Shown in pieces: positions 54,479 through 62,625 of a stretch of 64,000 nt of DNA. Where the stretch lies: assembly GCA_945952105.1 (NCBI GenBank), contig CAMFGZ010000020.1, positions 45,772 to 109,771 on the forward strand, read 5' to 3'. The notes below the pieces were generated by a model. It saw nothing but the letters and a program-made list of their open reading frames with translations. It had not been told where the DNA came from and did not search any database. How positions within the stretch are numbered: position 1 is the first letter of the stretch; every line of letters starts with the position of its first letter. Made by a program: the position numbers and the translations under genes. The DNA is from an uncultured Rhodospirillaceae bacterium. Its GTDB lineage: Bacteria; Pseudomonadota; Alphaproteobacteria; Reyranellales; Reyranellaceae.

Positions 54479-54889
54479 TCAGGCGACCTTCTTCACCGTG
54501 AGCCGATGCTGGCGGCCGTCGCGCGCCGTCCAGGAGATCGACTGCCCCACGGCCAGGCCGATCAGCGCCGCGCCGACCGGGGTCATCACCGAGAGCTTGT
54601 GGGCGTCACTGTCCTCGTCGACGGGATAGACCAGCGTCTCGGTGAGCTCGTGTTGCTCGCCATCGGTGCCGGCGTCGGAGCGGAAGGTCACGGTCGAGCC
54701 CATGCGCACGACATCCGCCGGCACGCTGTCTTCGCTCACGATCTTGGCGCGTTCCATCTCGGACAGCAGCTCCTCGGCCACTTCCGGCAGCCGCTCCAGC
54801 GACGCGGTGGCAAGGTCGGTCAGGCGGTCGCAGTCGGCCTCGCTGACAACGATGTTGGGGACGGAACGATTACGTGCAACGGCGGGCAT
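54479..54889 (-). CDS. Rnk-type GreA/GreB family regulator
   Basis: A 136-residue protein resembling the regulator of nucleoside diphosphate kinase: a short N-terminal region without the long GreA coiled coil (VSEADCDRLTDLATASLERLPEVAEELLSEMERAKIV) and a GreA/GreB-like C-terminal domain. That domain reads VRMGSTVTFRSD...TLVYPVDEDSDAHKLSVMTPVGAALIGLAVGQSISW. Such proteins bind RNA polymerase near the secondary channel. It is followed upstream by a 232-base gap before the ketopantoate reductase genes; I see nothing clear in that gap. Confidence 0.9.
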   Translation of the reverse strand: MPAVARNRSVPNIVVSEADCDRLTDLATASLERLPEVAEELLSEMERAKIVSEDSVPADVVRMGSTVTFRSDAGTDGEQHELTETLVYPVDEDSDAHKLSVMTPVGAALIGLAVGQSISWTARDGRQHRLTVKKVA

Positions 54890-55121
54890 CGCGGATGCTC
54901 CTGCATTGGAAAAGACAAATTGGATTTAATCGGTGATCGCAAACAACGGCGATCGAAGTGCCCCGATGCCGGGACACAGGGGCCGGCTCGGGGACTACGC
55001 TTCCGCGATCGGATGGTTCCGTCGCGGTACGAGTGAAAGGGGAGCCGAGAAGTTCATGGCGAAGAGGTAGGCCTCTCCGCCCGGCCTTTCAAGGCTTGTC
55101 CGGAGGCCCGGTTTCGCGAGT

Positions 55122-56057
55122 TTATTTCGCCAGTTTCCGCGCGCGCTGGGCGAGATAGACCTGCAGGTGGGCATAGGCCAGGCGCAGGTTCGGCGTCGCG
55201 ATGCCGGCCGCCTTCGCACGGGCGATCATGTCACCGACGATGTGATCGGCCTCGACCATGTTACCCTTCTCGAGATCATGCAACATCGAGGCAGTGAACT
55301 TCGAGCCCTTCACCGTCAGGAACGAGCGGATGGTCTTGAGGCCCTTCTCGCCGGGATCGTGACCGGCAGCGGCGCCGACCTTGCGGCCTTCCTCGACCGT
55401 CTCCAGCACGATCGCCATGCCCTCGTCGGCTTCGAGGACGTCGCCGGACGAACCGCGCATCAGGCAGCAGGTCGCTGCCAGCGTGCAGAGCATGATCCAC
55501 TTGTCCCAGAGGTCCTGGACGATGTTGGCATTCAGCCCGCCATCGATGCCCGACTTCTTGATCGCGGCATCGAGTTCCGTCAGCGCGGCGCGCGCGGGCG
55601 CGGCCCCACGCTCGCCAAACGAGATCACGGCAAAGGGGCTTGTGTGCAGGATGTGGCCCTGGCCATCCATGGCGACGCCGACGCGCGCCAGTCCACCCAC
55701 GACCTTTTCCGCGCCGAAGCGGGCGTCGAGCGCCTCGAGATGGCGCATGCCGTTCAGCAGCGGCACGACCGTGGTGTTGGCGCCGACCGCCGGGGCAATG
55801 GCATCCATTGCCGAGTCGAGGTCGTAGGCCTTGCACGTCAGCAGCACGACATCGTACGGGCCGCTTTCACTGCCCTTGGTGACCGTCTTCACCTTCTGCG
55901 TGATGTCGCCCTTGGTGCTCTTGATCACCAGCCCGTCGCGCTGCAGCGCCTCGTTGCGCTTGTCGCGCACGAGGAAAGTCACGTCGGCGCCGCTCTGGTG
56001 CAGGCGTCCACCGACATAGCCGCCGATCGCGCCGGCGCCGAGGATCAGGATCTTCAT
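55122..56057 (-). CDS. Ketopantoate reductase family protein (PanE-like), paralogue 1
   Basis: A 311-residue oxidoreductase. The NADPH-binding motif is ILGAGAIGGYVGG, the conserved Lys is in LLTCKAYDLDSAM and the Asn in VVPLLNGM. The C-terminal ApbA_C domain includes LWDKWIMLCTLAATCCLMRG. PanE reduces 2-dehydropantoate in pantothenate synthesis, but many such genes act on other 2-oxoacids. It forms a tandem with the very similar next gene, 8 bases away, so one copy may be specialised. Confidence 0.88.
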   Translation of the reverse strand: MKILILGAGAIGGYVGGRLHQSGADVTFLVRDKRNEALQRDGLVIKSTKGDITQKVKTVTKGSESGPYDVVLLTCKAYDLDSAMDAIAPAVGANTTVVPLLNGMRHLEALDARFGAEKVVGGLARVGVAMDGQGHILHTSPFAVISFGERGAAPARAALTELDAAIKKSGIDGGLNANIVQDLWDKWIMLCTLAATCCLMRGSSGDVLEADEGMAIVLETVEEGRKVGAAAGHDPGEKGLKTIRSFLTVKGSKFTASMLHDLEKGNMVEADHIVGDMIARAKAAGIATPNLRLAYAHLQVYLAQRARKLAK

Positions 56058-56065
56058 GGCAACCT

Positions 56066-56998
56066 CTACGTCAGCCCGCCGCGCGCCCGCCGCGCTTCAT
56101 ATGTCTGCAGGTGGGCATAGGCATAGCGCAGGTTGGGTGCGGCGATACCGTGCTTGCGAGCACGGGCAAGCATGTCGCCGACGATCTGCTTGCCCTCAGC
56201 CGCGCCGTGCTTCTCCATGTCGCCCAGGATCGAGGCCACGGCCTTCGAGCCCTTGGCCGTCAGCATGCCCTTCAGGTTGGCAACGACCTTGTCGCTGGGC
56301 GGCTGGCCCTCGGCCACCGCGACCTTGCGGCTCTCTTCCAGCGTCTCGGCCACGATGGCCGCGCCGTCCTCGCTCTCCATGATGTCGCCGATCGTGCCGC
56401 GCATCGAGGCGCACATGCCGGCGATCGTCGACAGCATGATCCACTTGTCCCAGAGATCCTGGTTGATGTTGTCGTTCAGGCCGCCGTCGATGCCGGCCTT
56501 CTTGCAGGCCGCGTCGAGTTCGACCAGCGAGGGCCGTCCGGGCTTACCGTCGCGCTCGCCGAACGACACGCCCGAGGCGCCGCTGTGCAGGATCTCGCCG
56601 TTGGGACCCAGCATGCCGGAGATGCGGGCGAGGCCGCCGGCCACGCGTGCCGCACCGAACTTGCCGTCGAGCGTCGCGAAGTGGGCATGGCCGTTCAGCA
56701 TCGGCACGATCACCGTGTCCGGTCCGACCGCCGGTGCGATCGACTCCATCGCCGAGTCGAGATCGTAGGCCTTGCAGGCCAGCACGACGACGTCATACGG
56801 ACCGCCTTCGCTGCCCTTGGTCACGACCTTGACCGGCACGACGGCGTCGCCCTTCGGGCTCTTCACCACGAGGCCTTCCTTGCGCACCTTCTCGGCGCGC
56901 TTCTCGCGCAGCAGGAAGGTCGTGTCGATGCCGGCCTGCGTGAGACGCGCGCCCCAATAGCCGCCGACCGCGCCGGCGCCGAGGATCAGGATCTTCAC
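56066..56998 (-). CDS. Ketopantoate reductase family protein (PanE-like), paralogue 2
   Basis: A 310-residue paralogue of the preceding protein. It keeps ILGAGAVGGYWGARL, VLACKAYDLDSAM, VPMLNGHAHF, NQDLWDKWIMLSTIAGMCASMRG and the ending NLRYAYAHLQTYEARRARG. The GTG at 56998 overlaps the upstream HAD gene stop (GTGA), so the gene is translationally coupled to it. Sequence differences are spread evenly, consistent with an old duplication. Substrate not known. Confidence 0.88.
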   Translation of the reverse strand: MKILILGAGAVGGYWGARLTQAGIDTTFLLREKRAEKVRKEGLVVKSPKGDAVVPVKVVTKGSEGGPYDVVVLACKAYDLDSAMESIAPAVGPDTVIVPMLNGHAHFATLDGKFGAARVAGGLARISGMLGPNGEILHSGASGVSFGERDGKPGRPSLVELDAACKKAGIDGGLNDNINQDLWDKWIMLSTIAGMCASMRGTIGDIMESEDGAAIVAETLEESRKVAVAEGQPPSDKVVANLKGMLTAKGSKAVASILGDMEKHGAAEGKQIVGDMLARARKHGIAAPNLRYAYAHLQTYEARRARGGLT

Positions 56999-57690
56999 TT
57001 CTTGATGTTCCTTTCGGTCAGCCAGTCGTCGAGCCACGTGGCGAGGTCGTCCGTCTGGTGATGGATGTGGCTGAGATCGGTATCGGCCGCGCGCTTCACG
57101 CTTTCGTCGGTGCGGATCCACACCGTGCGCATGCCGAGATCGGCGGCGGGCTTCAGGTTGACGGAGATGTCGTCGGCGAAGGCGGCGCGGGTCGGATCGA
57201 CGCCGTGCTTCTTCACCAGCGAATCGTAGATCTGCGGATGGGGCTTGGGCCAGTATTCGCCCGCGGCGATGTCGAAGATCGCCTCGAAATGATGCGACAC
57301 GCCCAGCCGCTCCATCACGCGCTCGGCGTGCGGCACGTCGCCGGCGGTGAAGATGATCTTGCGGCCCGGCAGCGCGCGCAGCGAGGCTTCGAGCGCAGGA
57401 TTGGCCTCGACCGGCGAATAGTCGATGTCGTGGACGTAATCGAGATAGTGCGTGGGATCGACGCCGTGCAGGCTCATCATGCCGCGCATCGAGGTGCCGT
57501 GGTCGCGCCAGTACTGCTTCTGCACGACCCGCGCCTCTTCCGGCGTCACTTTAAGCCAGTCGGCGATGTAGCGCCCGATGCGCACGTCGATCTGCGCGAA
57601 CAGGTTGCAGCGCGACGGGTAGAGCGTGTTGTCTAGGTCGAACAGCCACACGTCCGGATCGTGCGCCGGGGGATCGTATTTGCGAGCCAT
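56995..57690 (-). CDS. HAD-family pyrimidine 5'-nucleotidase-like phosphatase
   Basis: A 231-residue HAD hydrolase. Motif I is WLFDLDNTLYPS (Asp18 and Asp20), motif II FTAGDVPHAER (Thr), motif III the Lys in GEYWPKPHPQIYD, and motif IV FADDISVNLKPA. The layout matches the SDT1/PhoG-like pyrimidine 5'-nucleotidase group. It is first in an operon with the two PanE-like reductases. It is divergent from rmuC, with a 61-base intergenic region. Confidence 0.9.
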   Translation of the reverse strand: MARKYDPPAHDPDVWLFDLDNTLYPSRCNLFAQIDVRIGRYIADWLKVTPEEARVVQKQYWRDHGTSMRGMMSLHGVDPTHYLDYVHDIDYSPVEANPALEASLRALPGRKIIFTAGDVPHAERVMERLGVSHHFEAIFDIAAGEYWPKPHPQIYDSLVKKHGVDPTRAAFADDISVNLKPAADLGMRTVWIRTDESVKRAADTDLSHIHHQTDDLATWLDDWLTERNIKK

Positions 57691-57751
57691 TGGACGCTTG
57701 GATTAGCGGCCAGCCGTGCGCTTGTCGAGCCGGAGGACTATAAGGGGAACA

Positions 57752-58804
57752 ATGGATATCCTGCCGATTGCCCTCCTCGCCATCGTTGTCCTGCTGGTCG
57801 TCGTCCTGGTCGTGGTGCTGATGCGCCAGGGCGGCGGAAACCGCGAAGCCGAGCAGCGGATGCAGCAGCAGCTTGCACTGGCGCTGAGCCAGCAGGCCGA
57901 AACCGTGCAGCGGGTCGAGAAGTCGCTGCGCGAGCAGGAGCAGGCGCTCGCCAAGGTCGTGGCCGAGCGGCTCGACCGCACCGAGAAGGCCACCGGCCAG
58001 ATCGTCACCGACCTGCGCGAGCGGCTGGCCCGCATCGACGAGGCACAGAAGAAGATCGGCGAGCTCTCGACCCAGGTCGTGAGCCTGCAGGAAGTCCTGT
58101 CCAACAAGCAGGCGCGCGGCGCCTTCGGCGAGGTCCAGCTCAACGACCTCGTTCAGTCCGCCCTGCCGCCCTCGGCCTATTCCTTCCAGGCGACGCTCTC
58201 GACCGGCGTGCGCGCCGACTGCCTGCTGAAGCTGCCCAACCCGCCGGGCCCGATCGCCATCGACGCCAAGTTCCCGCTGGAAAGTTACAGCCTGCTGCGT
58301 GCCGTGCAGGCGGGCGACGCGGCGGCACTCCTGGCCGCCCAGCGTGGCTTCCAGCAGGCGATCCGCAAGCACATTGCCGACATCCGGGCAAAATACATCG
58401 TGCCCGGCGAGACCGCCGAATCGGCGCTGATGTTCCTGCCCTCGGAAGCCGTCTATGCCGAGCTGCACGCCAATTTCACGGGGCTGGTCGAGGAATCCTA
58501 CAAGGCGCGCGTCTGGATCGTATCGCCCACGACCATGATGGCGACGCTGAACACAGTGCGCGCCGTGCTGAAGGACGTGCGCATGCGCGAACAGGCCGGC
58601 GAGATCCAGAAGGTGGTGGGCCTGCTATTGGGCGACGTGAAGCGGCTCGACGACCGGGTCGACAATCTCAAGAAGCACTTCGCCCAGACCGAGAAGGACC
58701 TGCGCGAGATCGACACCTCGACGACGGCGATCACCCGCCGCGGCGAACGCATCGTCGCCGTCGACCTCGGCGACGAGCCGACGGCGCTGCCGCCGAAGGT
58801 TTAG
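57752..58804 (+). CDS. rmuC: DNA recombination protein RmuC
   Basis: A 350-residue protein. One N-terminal membrane span (LPIALLAIVVLLVVVLVVVL) is followed by a coiled-coil (about 30-110), then the RmuC nuclease-like domain: GAFGEVQLNDLVQSALPPSAYSFQATL, DAKFPLESY and FLPSEAVYAEL. RmuC restrains inversions at short inverted repeats in E. coli. This one is shorter than E. coli RmuC (about 475 aa) but typical of alphaproteobacteria. AAGGGGAA precedes the ATG at 57752. It ends 1 base before the convergent htpX stop. Confidence 0.93.
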   Translation: MDILPIALLAIVVLLVVVLVVVLMRQGGGNREAEQRMQQQLALALSQQAETVQRVEKSLREQEQALAKVVAERLDRTEKATGQIVTDLRERLARIDEAQKKIGELSTQVVSLQEVLSNKQARGAFGEVQLNDLVQSALPPSAYSFQATLSTGVRADCLLKLPNPPGPIAIDAKFPLESYSLLRAVQAGDAAALLAAQRGFQQAIRKHIADIRAKYIVPGETAESALMFLPSEAVYAELHANFTGLVEESYKARVWIVSPTTMMATLNTVRAVLKDVRMREQAGEIQKVVGLLLGDVKRLDDRVDNLKKHFAQTEKDLREIDTSTTAITRRGERIVAVDLGDEPTALPPKV

Positions 58805-58805
58805 G

Positions 58806-59792
58806 TCAACCCCAGGGGCCGCGACGCGGGGTCTGCGGCGCCGGATTGGTCCACGGACCGCGCGGGGGCGCAGAGTCACCCCACGGGCCACCGCCGGGCG
58901 CCGAGGCAGGCTGCGGGCGCGACGGCGCATAGCTCTGGTAGCCCTGACCGCCCATCGCCTGCAGGCGCGCAATGCGCTCCTCCATCGGCGGATGGGTCGA
59001 GAACAGGCTCGACATGCCGCCGGCCGCCGCCAGGGGATTGGCGATGTACATGTGCGCCGTCGCCGGATTGCGCTCGGCCGCCTCGTTGTGCAGCTGCTGG
59101 GTGCCGGCATGGAGCTTGGCCAGCGCCGAGGCGAGCCACTGCGGCTGGCCGCAGATCTCCGCGCCCATCCGGTCGGCCTCGTACTCGCGGCCACGGCTGA
59201 TCGCCATCTGCACCAGCATGGCGGCCATCGGCGCCAGGATCATCGCGGCGATGGCGACGATCGGGTTGACCAGCGGCCGGCCCTCGGAATCGCGGCCGCC
59301 GCCCATCAGGCCGCCGAAGCTCGCCAGCATGCCGATGGCGCCCGACAGGGTCGCCGCCACGGTCATGATCAGCGTGTCGCGGTGGCGGACATGGGCCAGC
59401 TCGTGCGCCATCACGCCCGCGACCTCCTCGCGGCTGAGGTTGCGCAACAGGCCCGTGGTGGCCGCCACGGCGGCATGTTCGGGGTCGCGGCCGGTCGCGA
59501 AGGCGTTCGGCTGATCCTCCGCGATCAGGTAGACGCGCGGCATCGGCAAGCCGGCGCGCTGCGTCAGCTCGTGGACGATATTGAACAGCTCGGGCGCGTT
59601 CTCCGGCCCGACCTCCTGCGCGTTGGCCATGCGCAGGACCATCTGGTCGCTGTTCCAGTAAGCGAAGACGTTCATGCCCAGCGCCATGACGAAGGCGATG
59701 ACGAGGCCGGTCTGGCCTCCCATGAGATACCCGGCCACGAGGAAGAAGCCCGTCAGCGCGGCGAGCAGGAGCGCGGTCTTGAAGTAATTCAT
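58806..59792 (-). CDS. htpX: Membrane metalloprotease HtpX
   Basis: A 328-residue M48 protease that removes misfolded membrane proteins. Two N-terminal spans (about 5-25 and 30-48) precede the zinc motif HELAHVRHRD and a third ligand in GREYEADRMGAE. Two more hydrophobic segments lie in between. A Pro/Gly/Trp-rich tail ends PWG. The ATG at 59792 (MNYFKTALLL) matches the family start; an earlier in-frame ATG at 59813 adds 7 residues. The Pro/Gly-rich tail is longer than in E. coli HtpX. Confidence 0.93.
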   Translation of the reverse strand: MNYFKTALLLAALTGFFLVAGYLMGGQTGLVIAFVMALGMNVFAYWNSDQMVLRMANAQEVGPENAPELFNIVHELTQRAGLPMPRVYLIAEDQPNAFATGRDPEHAAVAATTGLLRNLSREEVAGVMAHELAHVRHRDTLIMTVAATLSGAIGMLASFGGLMGGGRDSEGRPLVNPIVAIAAMILAPMAAMLVQMAISRGREYEADRMGAEICGQPQWLASALAKLHAGTQQLHNEAAERNPATAHMYIANPLAAAGGMSSLFSTHPPMEERIARLQAMGGQGYQSYAPSRPQPASAPGGGPWGDSAPPRGPWTNPAPQTPRRGPWG

Positions 59793-59851
59793 GCCGGTTA
59801 AGTTGGACTGCAAAAGTGGCGAATCAAGGTGCGGACGGGCATCATGGCGCC

Positions 59852-60019
59852 ATGACCGAACCCACCAAGCCCACCCCGCCGGAACCGCCCAAGGCGGACA
59901 CGGCCACCCCCGTCCCGCCGGAAAAGCCCAAGAAGGTCGAGGAGATCGGTGGCCCGCCCGGCCCCGAGCCCACGCGCTACGGCGACTGGCAATTCAACGG
60001 GAAAGTAACGGACTTCTAG
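59852..60019 (+). CDS. DUF1674 / succinate dehydrogenase assembly factor 4-like protein
   Basis: A 55-residue protein. The N-terminal half is Pro/Lys-rich and disordered. The C-terminal half is the strongly conserved EEIGGPPGPEPTRYGDWQFNGKVTDF-region motif of DUF1674, ending in a terminal Phe. The family is the bacterial counterpart of SDHAF4, which helps succinate dehydrogenase flavoprotein maturation. The ATG at 59852 lies 60 bases from the htpX start on the other strand. No sdh gene is nearby. Confidence 0.88.
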   Translation: MTEPTKPTPPEPPKADTATPVPPEKPKKVEEIGGPPGPEPTRYGDWQFNGKVTDF

Positions 60020-60083
60020 ACGCAAGGCGGTGGCACGAAGACTGCCTCGCGGTGCTCGACACGACAAACCTCGAGTAAAGCCC

Positions 60084-61430
60084 ATGAACAAAGCCGACAT
60101 CTTCCACCCCAGCTTCAAGGCACAGCCCTGGTGGTGGGAGGCGTGGACGCCCAACAATGCGTTGAGCGTGGACCCGCCGGCCCGGACCGACGTGGTGATC
60201 GTGGGCGCGGGTTATGGCGGCCTGTCGACGGCGCTCGAACTGCGGCGCAACGGCATCGACTGCGTGGTTCTGGAGCGCGGCGTGTTCGGCATCGGCGCCT
60301 CGACGCGCAACGGCGGCATGCTCTCGGGCGGCACCAACATCGCCAAGGGACTCGGCGGCAAGAACCCCAAGGTCGAGGCCGAGTTCGAGGCGAACAAGGC
60401 GGCCTTCCTGGGGAGCGGCGCGGATTCGCTGCAGACGCTGATCGACATCATCCATCGCGAGAAGATCGATTGCGGCCTGATCACCAACGGCCGCTTCACC
60501 GGCGCCTGGACGCCCAAGCACTATGACGACCAGGCGCGCAAGGTCGAGATGTTCAACAAGTACGCCAATGTCGGCGCCGAGATGATCCCGCGCGAGCGCG
60601 TGCGCGAGATGATGGCGTCGGACTATTACTATGGCGGCATGTATGTCCGCAGCGGCGGCAACCTCCATCCCGCGCGCTACTACAAGGGCCTGCTCGAAGC
60701 CGCCCACGCGCAGGGCGCCGTGCTGTGCGGCGAGGTCGAGGCCGAGCGCATCGAGAAGACGAAGGACGTGAAGAGCGGCACCGGCTGGCGCGTGCTGACC
60801 GCCAAGGGACCGATCGCCTGCAAGGAAGTGGTGATCGCCACCAACGGCTATACCGGAGACCTGACCCCGAAGCTCAAGATGCGCGTCGTGCCGGTGGCCA
60901 GCCACATCATCGCCACCGAAGAGCTGCCGATGCCGGCGACGGATCTCATTCCGATGCAGCGTTCGATCGGCGATACCAAGAGAGTCCTCACCTATTACCG
61001 GCCCTCGCCCGACGCCAGGCACATGATCTTCGGCGGGCGCGCCCGCTTCACCGCGGCACCGCCGGAAGTAAGCGCACCGATCCTGTACCAGTACATGATC
61101 GACCGCTTCCCGCAGCTCAAGGGCATCCGGATCACCCACGTCTGGACGGGCAACGTCGCCTTCGCGCTCGATTCGATGTCGCACATGGGCCAGGACGACG
61201 GCATGCATTACCTGCTGGCCTGCAACGGCAGCGGCGTCGCGATGATGACCTATCTCGGCACCCAGACGGCGAAGAAGATCGCGGGCGGCTCCAACGCGCC
61301 GGTCAACGCCTTCGACGGCCGCGAATTCCCCGAGCACCCGCTCTACAACGGCGATCCCTCGCTCTACCTGCCGCTGATCGGCGCGCTCTATCGCACGCGC
61401 GACTGGCTCGACCGCAAGATGGCCGGCTGA
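60084..61430 (+). CDS. FAD-dependent amine/amino-acid oxidoreductase (DAO/PuuB-like)
   Basis: A 448-residue DAO-fold flavoprotein. The N-terminal HPSFKAQPWWWEAW region resembles PuuB/OrdL-type gamma-glutamylputrescine oxidases. The FAD-binding Rossmann motif is VIVGAGYGGLSTALEL (41-46) and is followed by ASTRNGGMLSGG, where the flavin sits. The C-terminal motif is FGGRARFT...HMGQDDGMHYLLACNGSGVAMM. The substrate is an amine or N-substituted amino acid. The ATG at 60084 follows GAGTAAAG. It precedes an opine-dehydrogenase-type gene by 17 bases. Confidence 0.88.
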   Translation: MNKADIFHPSFKAQPWWWEAWTPNNALSVDPPARTDVVIVGAGYGGLSTALELRRNGIDCVVLERGVFGIGASTRNGGMLSGGTNIAKGLGGKNPKVEAEFEANKAAFLGSGADSLQTLIDIIHREKIDCGLITNGRFTGAWTPKHYDDQARKVEMFNKYANVGAEMIPRERVREMMASDYYYGGMYVRSGGNLHPARYYKGLLEAAHAQGAVLCGEVEAERIEKTKDVKSGTGWRVLTAKGPIACKEVVIATNGYTGDLTPKLKMRVVPVASHIIATEELPMPATDLIPMQRSIGDTKRVLTYYRPSPDARHMIFGGRARFTAAPPEVSAPILYQYMIDRFPQLKGIRITHVWTGNVAFALDSMSHMGQDDGMHYLLACNGSGVAMMTYLGTQTAKKIAGGSNAPVNAFDGREFPEHPLYNGDPSLYLPLIGALYRTRDWLDRKMAG

Positions 61431-61447
61431 AAACAGGAATTTAAGCA

Positions 61448-62524
61448 ATGAAGGTTGGTATCGTCGGCGCGGGCGCGATCGCGTTTGGAATGGCGGCGTT
61501 TCTGGAACAGGCGGGACACGCCGCAACCCTGTGGTCGCCGTCGGGCGAACGCACCAAGGCTTTGGCCGCAGGCGAGCCGCTCGTCGCGGCCGGCGCCATC
61601 GAAGGCACGTTCAAGCCGCGCATCGCGACGAGCGCGGCCGACGTCGTCGCCGGCGCGGACGTGATCCTGATCGCCCTGCCGGCCTACGGCCACAGCCACG
61701 TCTTCGACGCGGTCGCACCGCACATCACGGCAACGCAGACCGTGATCGTGAGTTCGCACGCCTCGTTCGGCGCGCTGTACCTGTCGCGCCTGCTCGCCGC
61801 GCGCGGCGTCGCGGTGCCGATCATCGCCTGGGGCACGACCTTGCTGAGCGGCCGCCAGACCGGGCCCGCCAAGGTGCAGGTGAACACGGTGCGCAAGACG
61901 GTCGATCTCGCCACGCTCCCCGCCTCACGCAGCGCCGAGGGTCTCGCCCTCTGCCAGTCGCTGTTCGGCGACCGCTTCGTCGACCGGAAGAGCCTGCTCG
62001 CCATCGCGCTCAGCAATCTCAATCCGACGATCCACATGGGCATCGCGCTCGGCAACATGACGCGCATGGAGAAGGCCGAGGCCTGGGGCCAGGCCGAGAA
62101 CGTGACGCCGAAGGTCGGCCGCCTGCTCGAGGAACTCGACCGCGAGCGCCTCGCCATCGCCGCGTCGCTGGGACTGGACGTGCGCACGATCTTCCAGCAC
62201 CTGCATCTCTCCTTCGGCATTCCCATGGGATCGGCCTCGGAGATGCATCAGGCCATGCACGGTATCGGCAAGGGCGGCGCCGGGCCGACGACGGCCGACA
62301 GCCGCTACGTCACCGAGGACGTGCCCTTCGGCCTCGTGCCCACCGCCAAGCTCGGCCGCCTCGCCGGCCATCCCGCGCCGTTGCACGAAGCCGGCGTCAG
62401 CCTCTTCTCGGCGATGTACGGCCGAGACTTCACCGCCGAGAACGACCTTTTGGCCAACCTCGATATCGGCTCGCTGTCGCTCGGCCAGCTCCAGGCGCTG
62501 TGCCGTGATGGGTACGCGCACTAA
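61448..62524 (+). CDS. NAD/NADP octopine/nopaline dehydrogenase family protein
   Basis: A 358-residue oxidoreductase. The dinucleotide-binding motif is VGIVGAGAIAFGMAAFLEQAG. The C-terminal opine-dehydrogenase domain contains IAWGTTLLSGRQ, LNPTIHMGIALGNMTRME, and the His-rich HLSFGIPMGSASEMHQAMHG. Family enzymes join an amino acid and a 2-oxoacid with NAD(P)H, or cleave such an N-carboxyalkyl amino acid. It sits between a FAD amine oxidase and threonine ammonia-lyase. Together these suggest handling of N-substituted amino acids, as an inference. Confidence 0.87.
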   Translation: MKVGIVGAGAIAFGMAAFLEQAGHAATLWSPSGERTKALAAGEPLVAAGAIEGTFKPRIATSAADVVAGADVILIALPAYGHSHVFDAVAPHITATQTVIVSSHASFGALYLSRLLAARGVAVPIIAWGTTLLSGRQTGPAKVQVNTVRKTVDLATLPASRSAEGLALCQSLFGDRFVDRKSLLAIALSNLNPTIHMGIALGNMTRMEKAEAWGQAENVTPKVGRLLEELDRERLAIAASLGLDVRTIFQHLHLSFGIPMGSASEMHQAMHGIGKGGAGPTTADSRYVTEDVPFGLVPTAKLGRLAGHPAPLHEAGVSLFSAMYGRDFTAENDLLANLDIGSLSLGQLQALCRDGYAH

Positions 62525-62533
62525 CGTCTCAAA

Positions 62534-62607
62534 GGAGCGCGCCACTCCAGTGGCGCTCATGCGCTGTCGATGAGAAGAATACGAGCGCAACTGGAGTTGC
62601 GCGCTCC
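62534..62607. repeat. Double-hairpin palindromic repeat, copy 2
   Basis: Same layout as 15660-15732. The left hairpin GCGCCACT-CC-AGTGGCGC is at 62539-62556, and the right one GCGCAACT-GG-AGTTGCGC at 62585-62602. The spacer begins TCATGCG as in copy 1. The right hairpin has two base changes relative to copy 1 (C to A and G to T) that pair with each other, so the local hairpin is kept while the long-range 25-bp match is weakened. It lies between the opine dehydrogenase and threonine ammonia-lyase genes. Confidence 0.85.
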
Positions 62608-62625
62608 GATGATAGTGATCTCGAC

